Of a stretch of 10,572 nucleotides of DNA, positions 6,933 to 10,572 are shown in pieces. Positions within the stretch are counted from its first letter, which is position 1. The number at the start of each line of letters is the position of its first letter. A program made the position numbers and the translations under genes. This stretch comes from Candidatus Hydrogenedentota bacterium (GTDB lineage Bacteria; Hydrogenedentota; Hydrogenedentia; Hydrogenedentales; CAITNO01), in the NCBI GenBank assembly GCA_023145975.1, contig JAGLCZ010000122.1, positions 1 to 10,572 on the forward strand. Reading direction: 5' to 3'. Below the pieces are notes generated by a model that did not search any database, was not told the DNA's origin, and saw nothing but the letters and a program-made list of their open reading frames with translations.

Positions 6933-7852
6933 TATAAGGTTTCATCCTGCCGGGGGCGCAGGCAGCGTTCCAGTGCTTCCAGGGTAAGAACGACGCGTGG
7001 TCCCGGTATAGTAAGGTAATTTCCAAACAAAATATGAATCCGTTTTTTCTGTGCTGCTCGCAGGTTTGGTAATTCTTCCCATGCGGCTAACGCGGTTTGT
7101 TCGAGTTTTTCATCATAATCCTGATTCGCAGCAAGTTCAATGATTATATCAGGGTCAAGACGCAGGATACCTTCTGCAGAAAGGGAGGGATATTCGAGTA
7201 GTTTTCCAGGCGCAATATTATCGCCTCCGAGCAGCGTGATTAGTTCGTCCAGAAAAGTGCCTTGTCCGACAGCATACACTTCGTTTAATGTACCGGATCG
7301 GATATCACGCCCTGTGGTTACCAATATTCGGGGACGGATTCTGTCTGTAATGTTTTGTGTTATCCGGTCAAGGGAATTTTCTAATGTATCGGAGAGTAAA
7401 CTTGCTTCCTGCTGACAATTACACAGTGCGCCGATATACTGATAACTTTCAAGGATATCACGCAGCGAATCCTGGGCTATAGTAAATGTTTTGACTCCGA
7501 GCCGCTGCAAATCCTGTGCAAGTGCCCCTTGATAGGGAGTGACCAGTACCATATCCGGATGCAGTGCGACGATTGCTTCGTAGTTAGGATCCAGAAAGCC
7601 GCCGATATTGGGACATTTTTCTGCTTCGGGAGGATAGGTGCAGAAACGGGTAACACCAACAACCTGATTACCCAGACCAAGGGCGAATACCGTTTCCGTA
7701 AGTCCGGGTGACAGGCAGATAATACGGGAACATTTCCCCCCGGGGGAGAGTGATGACGGATCATTTTCGTTGAACATATCCAGCCCCTGCCGGATTGTAA
7801 AAGAACCGGCAAACGCTGCGGCCACAATAACTATGGCGATGAGTTTGCGCAT
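6932..7852 (-). CDS. BtuF/FecB-like periplasmic substrate-binding protein
   Basis: This is a class III (BtuF/FhuD-like) binding protein that captures the substrate and delivers it to the permease. Counting from the ATG at 7852, it has 306 residues: an N-terminal hydrophobic signal or anchor (3-19) without a lipobox Cys, then RIICLSPGLTETVFALGLG (43-61). Next come VVGVTRFCTYPPEA (64-77), NIGGFLDPNYEAIVALHPDMVL (82-103) and the second lobe with DELITLLGGDNIAP (202-215). The opening phrase and the CTYPPEA/GGF combination resemble cobalamin binders such as BtuF. Siderophore or haem binding remains possible. A TTG at 7897 would add 15 residues before the signal, with no ribosome site, and is disfavoured. 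It starts 109 bases after the purB stop on the same strand. Confidence 0.88.
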   Translation of the reverse strand: MRKLIAIVIVAAAFAGSFTIRQGLDMFNENDPSSLSPGGKCSRIICLSPGLTETVFALGLGNQVVGVTRFCTYPPEAEKCPNIGGFLDPNYEAIVALHPDMVLVTPYQGALAQDLQRLGVKTFTIAQDSLRDILESYQYIGALCNCQQEASLLSDTLENSLDRITQNITDRIRPRILVTTGRDIRSGTLNEVYAVGQGTFLDELITLLGGDNIAPGKLLEYPSLSAEGILRLDPDIIIELAANQDYDEKLEQTALAAWEELPNLRAAQKKRIHILFGNYLTIPGPRVVLTLEALERCLRPRQDETL

Positions 7853-7961
7853 GATCTGGTTTTCCAACGGTTGCAAACAACGTTCAGGCAGAGACAAGAC
7901 AAACAGAAGATAAAGGCGGATACATCGAAAGTTCTATGCGTCCTGTTCCATTTATCTCATC
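7853..7961 (-). other. Gap between purB and the transporter operon, no riboswitch seen
   Basis: The 109 bases upstream of the binding-protein gene contain no B12-box-like element and are too short for a typical cobalamin riboswitch of about 200 bases. A small imperfect hairpin (ACGTTG, TTTG loop, CAACCGT) lies close to the start codon. No good promoter was seen, so readthrough from purB is plausible. Confidence 0.4.
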
Positions 7962-9392
7962 TTATACCTGTACATCAGAGGTAGCGCCCAGACGGTGGGC
8001 ATTACGTTTCAGGAAGGGGTCTACTTCCTCAGCAATAAAGTCTTCAACTTGTTGGGGAGCGCGTCCTACAAACTGGCGGACATCGAGCAGACTCTCAATT
8101 TCTTTCTGAGACATCCCTATCAGCGGATCCGCAGCGAGTCTTTCGAGCAGGTCATTGTCGGCACCTTCTTCTTTGACACGTTTTCCGGCTTCCTGGGCAT
8201 GGGCGCGGATAATTTCATGCAATTCCTGTCGGTCACCGCCTCGCTGTACACATGCCATCATGATGTTTTCAGATGCCATGAAGGGGAGTTCTTCCCACAA
8301 ATGTTTTTCAATAACTTTGGGATACACCCGGGGATGTTCCATTACGTTCAGGTATAAATTCAATATGCCGTCTGCAGCAAGGAACGCCTCTGGTACACTT
8401 AGGCGGCGTATGGCAGAATCGTCCAGAGTACGTTCAAACCACTGGGTTGCACTTGTGAAAGAACCATGCAGCGGTGCAATCATTAAGAAGCGGCTTAACG
8501 CGCAGATACGTTCACAACGCATGGGATTACGTTTGTAGGGCATGGCGGAACTGCCTACCTGTGATTTCTCAAAAGGCTCTTCTATTTCTTTACGGTTTTG
8601 CAGCAGGCGCATGTCGGAACCGAATTTATGTGCTGATTCACCAATGCCTGCCAGTATGTTCAGGAATTGCGTATCGATCTTGCGGGTATAGGTCTGACCA
8701 GTGATAATAAAGGAAGCATCAAATCCAAGTTTCGCTGCCACCAGCCGATCCAGTTCGCGTACCTTGTCTTCATTCCCGTTGAACAAAGCGAGGAAGGATG
8801 CCTGTGTTCCTGTAGTGCCTTTTACGCCGCGGCACCGGAGTGATGTCAGTGCATGTTCCAGCTGCAGTCCATCCAGCAGCAATTCCTGTGTCCAGAGGCA
8901 GGCACGCTTACCGACCGTTACTAACTGAGCCGGTTGATAGTGGGTGAATCCGAGGGTGGCGAGTTCTTTGTACTCCAGGGAGAAGGCTTTCAGGCGACTT
9001 ACTGTTGCCGCTATTTTATCCAGTATCAGTTCCAAAGCTTCACGCATGAGGATCAGGTCGGTATTGTCCCCTACATAGCAGCTGGTTGCCCCCAGGTGAA
9101 TGATACCGCGTGCTTCCGGTGCGGCATCGCCATACGCGTGTATGTGCGCCATTACATCGTGGCGTGTCTCTTTTTCGTAGACAGCGGCTTTTTCAAAATC
9201 GATGTCTTCAATATGAGCACGCAGGGCAGTAAGTTGTGCATCTGTGACATCCAGCCCAAGTTCCTGTTCTGCTTCGGCCAATGCTACCCAGCATCTACGC
9301 CAGGTAGAAAATTTCTTTTGCGCACTCCATAATGCTTTCATCGGGGTTGTCGCAAATCGTTCCACCAACGGCGATACATATACATCGGTCAT
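7962..9392 (-). CDS. purB: Adenylosuccinate lyase, eukaryote-like type
   Basis: PurB cleaves SAICAR to AICAR in IMP synthesis and adenylosuccinate to AMP, releasing fumarate each time. The 476-residue protein carries the fumarase/aspartase superfamily signature SSAMPYKRNP (281-290), whose leading serines belong to the mobile catalytic loop. Other active-site segments are RHDVMAHIHA (77-86), LGATSCYVGDNTDLI (100-114) and GFTHYQPAQ with His151. GVKGTTGTQASFL (189-201) and QWFERTLDDSA (317-327) match the animal ADSL enzyme almost word for word. Length also fits that subfamily rather than the shorter Bacillus type (about 430). The ATG at 9392 has AGGAAAG 8 bases upstream. It lies 111 bases downstream of purO on the same strand and is likely cotranscribed with it. 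Confidence 0.97.
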   Translation of the reverse strand: MTDVYVSPLVERFATTPMKALWSAQKKFSTWRRCWVALAEAEQELGLDVTDAQLTALRAHIEDIDFEKAAVYEKETRHDVMAHIHAYGDAAPEARGIIHLGATSCYVGDNTDLILMREALELILDKIAATVSRLKAFSLEYKELATLGFTHYQPAQLVTVGKRACLWTQELLLDGLQLEHALTSLRCRGVKGTTGTQASFLALFNGNEDKVRELDRLVAAKLGFDASFIITGQTYTRKIDTQFLNILAGIGESAHKFGSDMRLLQNRKEIEEPFEKSQVGSSAMPYKRNPMRCERICALSRFLMIAPLHGSFTSATQWFERTLDDSAIRRLSVPEAFLAADGILNLYLNVMEHPRVYPKVIEKHLWEELPFMASENIMMACVQRGGDRQELHEIIRAHAQEAGKRVKEEGADNDLLERLAADPLIGMSQKEIESLLDVRQFVGRAPQQVEDFIAEEVDPFLKRNAHRLGATSDVQV

Positions 9393-9400
9393 AGTATATT

Positions 9401-9407
9401 CTTTCCT
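9401..9407 (-). promoter_or_regulatory. Ribosome binding site for purB
   Basis: AGGAAAG on the minus strand lies 8 bases before the purB ATG at 9392. The rest of the 111-base gap to purO (9393-9503) shows no convincing promoter or terminator. Confidence 0.65.
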
Positions 9408-9503
9408 AAATTACGTCCCGTTCGATTCAATATCTAAATTCTTACGGTTTGATTCCAGTGCGGCTGTGTCCGTAACCCGGAAAATATTTTCAAGGGATAC
9501 TGT

Positions 9504-10148
9504 TTATACTTCGGCGTCTTTCGCTGTGAGATTAAAACTGTAGTCTTCGGCCATGGCGGCTACTGCCGTCACGGGATTCTCCCGTTCTGCAAACACATCT
9601 TTACCCAGAATAAAATCACAGGCTTCTTCTGCAGACTGCACGGGGAATTCGACACATCGTGCTCCACACACGGTGTTTTCCTCATAGGTGGCAACATAGT
9701 AGACGCGTCCGAATTCCAGGGAGATACGTTCCACCTGCAGACCGTCATGGCGTACCACACCCAGCCAGCCGGCACCGGTATCTTTATCTACCACCGCACT
9801 GATACGCGGCGTATTATAGGCATCTTTTTCGTAGTCCAGCATAAGTGAGGATAAAACTACAGCGTCCCGAATCGGCATCCCATTTTCTATTTTCTCAGCA
9901 ATAACGTCGGTCTGACTACCGTTGGTAACTACTGCCACATCCCCGTCGCGTACGATTCTGACGCAGTTGTAGGCGATATAAGGATTTTTCATTACATCGC
10001 TTTCATGACCGGGTTTGGGCACGATACTCACCTTGTCTTTACCCACCACTGCGGATCGGTTGGGGAAGGAACGACTTGAAACCCGATATGCGGCGCATAA
10101 GCGCCCGTCAACAGTACGAGCCACACTAACGATTCTGCCTACATACAT
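9504..10148 (-). CDS. purO: IMP cyclohydrolase, archaeal PurO type
   Basis: PurO closes the ring of FAICAR to give IMP, the last step of purine synthesis. It is unrelated to the cyclohydrolase half of the usual bacterial PurH. The 214-residue product matches the PurO family (PF07826) from its first residues: MYVGRI at the N-terminus, AAYRVSSRSFPNR (19-31), then NPYIAYNCVRIV (55-66). It continues with VVTNGSQTD (73-81), the DYEKDAYNTPRI segment (105-116) and a C-terminal NPVTAVAAMA (191-200). It resembles the Methanothermobacter protein, which is about 200 residues long. The start at 10148 has AAGGG 7 bases upstream. The gene follows the kinase gene by 35 bases and precedes purB by 111 bases. 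Family assignment is strong; the exact activity is inferred from the family. Confidence 0.92.
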   Translation of the reverse strand: MYVGRIVSVARTVDGRLCAAYRVSSRSFPNRSAVVGKDKVSIVPKPGHESDVMKNPYIAYNCVRIVRDGDVAVVTNGSQTDVIAEKIENGMPIRDAVVLSSLMLDYEKDAYNTPRISAVVDKDTGAGWLGVVRHDGLQVERISLEFGRVYYVATYEENTVCGARCVEFPVQSAEEACDFILGKDVFAERENPVTAVAAMAEDYSFNLTAKDAEV

Positions 10149-10155
10149 TTTGATA

Positions 10156-10160
10156 CCCTT
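10156..10160 (-). promoter_or_regulatory. Ribosome binding site for purO
   Basis: AAGGG on the minus strand lies 7 bases before the ATG at 10148, within the 35-base gap after the kinase gene. This spacing is consistent with one transcript. Confidence 0.6.
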
Positions 10161-10183
10161 TTTATCTTTACACGGGGGTTATA

Positions 10184-10572
10184 TTATAGTGAGTTTACCA
10201 TTGCAAGTATATGCTGCCAACCTGCTTTTCCAGGAGATGCTCCCAGGGTTGCTACGGTTTCTGCACCAATTAAGGCAGCCAGCGTACCGCTTGTTTTCAG
10301 GGACATTCCCTGCAGGTGACCATACAGGAATCCTGCGGCCCAGCAGTCACCGGCACCTGTGCTGTCCACAACATTTTCAACCTTGTTTGCCCCAACAAAT
10401 ATACGTTCTTTTCCCGACTGTAACCAGGCACCATCGGCACCAAGTTTTACTGCTGCAGTAGTGCATAACTCGCCAAAGGCGTTCAAGGCTGTTTCCGGGG
10501 AACTGCTGTCGCAAAAAGCGTGCGCTTCATCTTCATTGGCAAAAACGATATCCACATAGTCACGGAGCCAGT
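10184..10572 (-). CDS. PfkB-family kinase, C-terminal part, adenosine-kinase-like
   Basis: The reading frame is open at the right window edge, so only about the last 128 residues of a protein usually 300-350 long are present. A GTG at 10555 is not the true start, because the codons before it (WLRDY) continue the family pattern. The segment DIVFANEDEAHAF is the conserved region before the active site. VDSTGAGDCWAAGFLYG is the PfkB signature 2, with the catalytic Asp in GAGD, and the final helices end at LAALIGAETVATLGA. The NEDEA phrasing and the GAE/TLGA tail resemble bacterial adenosine kinases and related sugar kinases. Adenosine to AMP salvage would fit the purO-purB context, but ribokinase-like substrates cannot be excluded without the N-terminal half. 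Confidence 0.88.
   Translation of the reverse strand, partial: WLRDYVDIVFANEDEAHAFCDSSSPETALNAFGELCTTAAVKLGADGAWLQSGKERIFVGANKVENVVDSTGAGDCWAAGFLYGHLQGMSLKTSGTLAALIGAETVATLGASPGKAGWQHILAMVNSL

Noticed and set aside
7853..7897. Longer binding protein starting at TTG 7897
   Set aside because: It would place 15 residues before the signal peptide and has no Shine-Dalgarno site. The ATG at 7852 gives a normal export signal.

Overview
The window is bacterial and mostly housekeeping: tightly packed genes, clear Shine-Dalgarno sites and a sigma70-like promoter. I found no RNA genes, insertion sequences or CRISPR arrays, and the longest untranslated gap is about 160 bases. Several genes point away from the best-known model phyla: an archaeal-type IMP cyclohydrolase (PurO) next to an adenylosuccinate lyase resembling the animal ADSL type, and an exported YdjC/ChbG-type deacetylase. 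A member of the Verrucomicrobia/Lentisphaerae/Kiritimatiellae group would fit, but that is inference. No taxonomic marker such as rRNA is present.

Layout, plus strand (2-5119). An unrecognised gene cut by the left edge is followed 28 bases later by a gene for an exported protein with an apparent internal duplication. Both are AT-richer in feel than the rest and look like accessory genes. After a 159-base gap comes a core cluster: gmk (guanylate kinase), rpoZ (RNA polymerase omega, with its own good promoter) and coaBC (coenzyme A synthesis). This neighbourhood is conserved in many bacteria. A secreted carbohydrate deacetylase follows.

Layout, minus strand (10572 down to 5152). A PfkB-family nucleoside or sugar kinase, cut by the right edge, is followed by purO, purB and a three-gene BtuFDC/FecBCD-type uptake system (binding protein, ATPase, permease) with overlapping stop and start codons. 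The plus and minus blocks converge in only 32 bases at 5120-5151.

Functionally, PurB makes AICAR and AMP, PurO closes FAICAR to IMP, and Gmk converts GMP to GDP. The kinase may salvage a nucleoside. The window therefore carries purine synthesis and interconversion genes, together with cofactor genes (CoA synthesis and probable B12 or siderophore uptake). The most uncertain and potentially novel part is the left-edge gene pair. I see no clear evidence for a new defence or mobile system.
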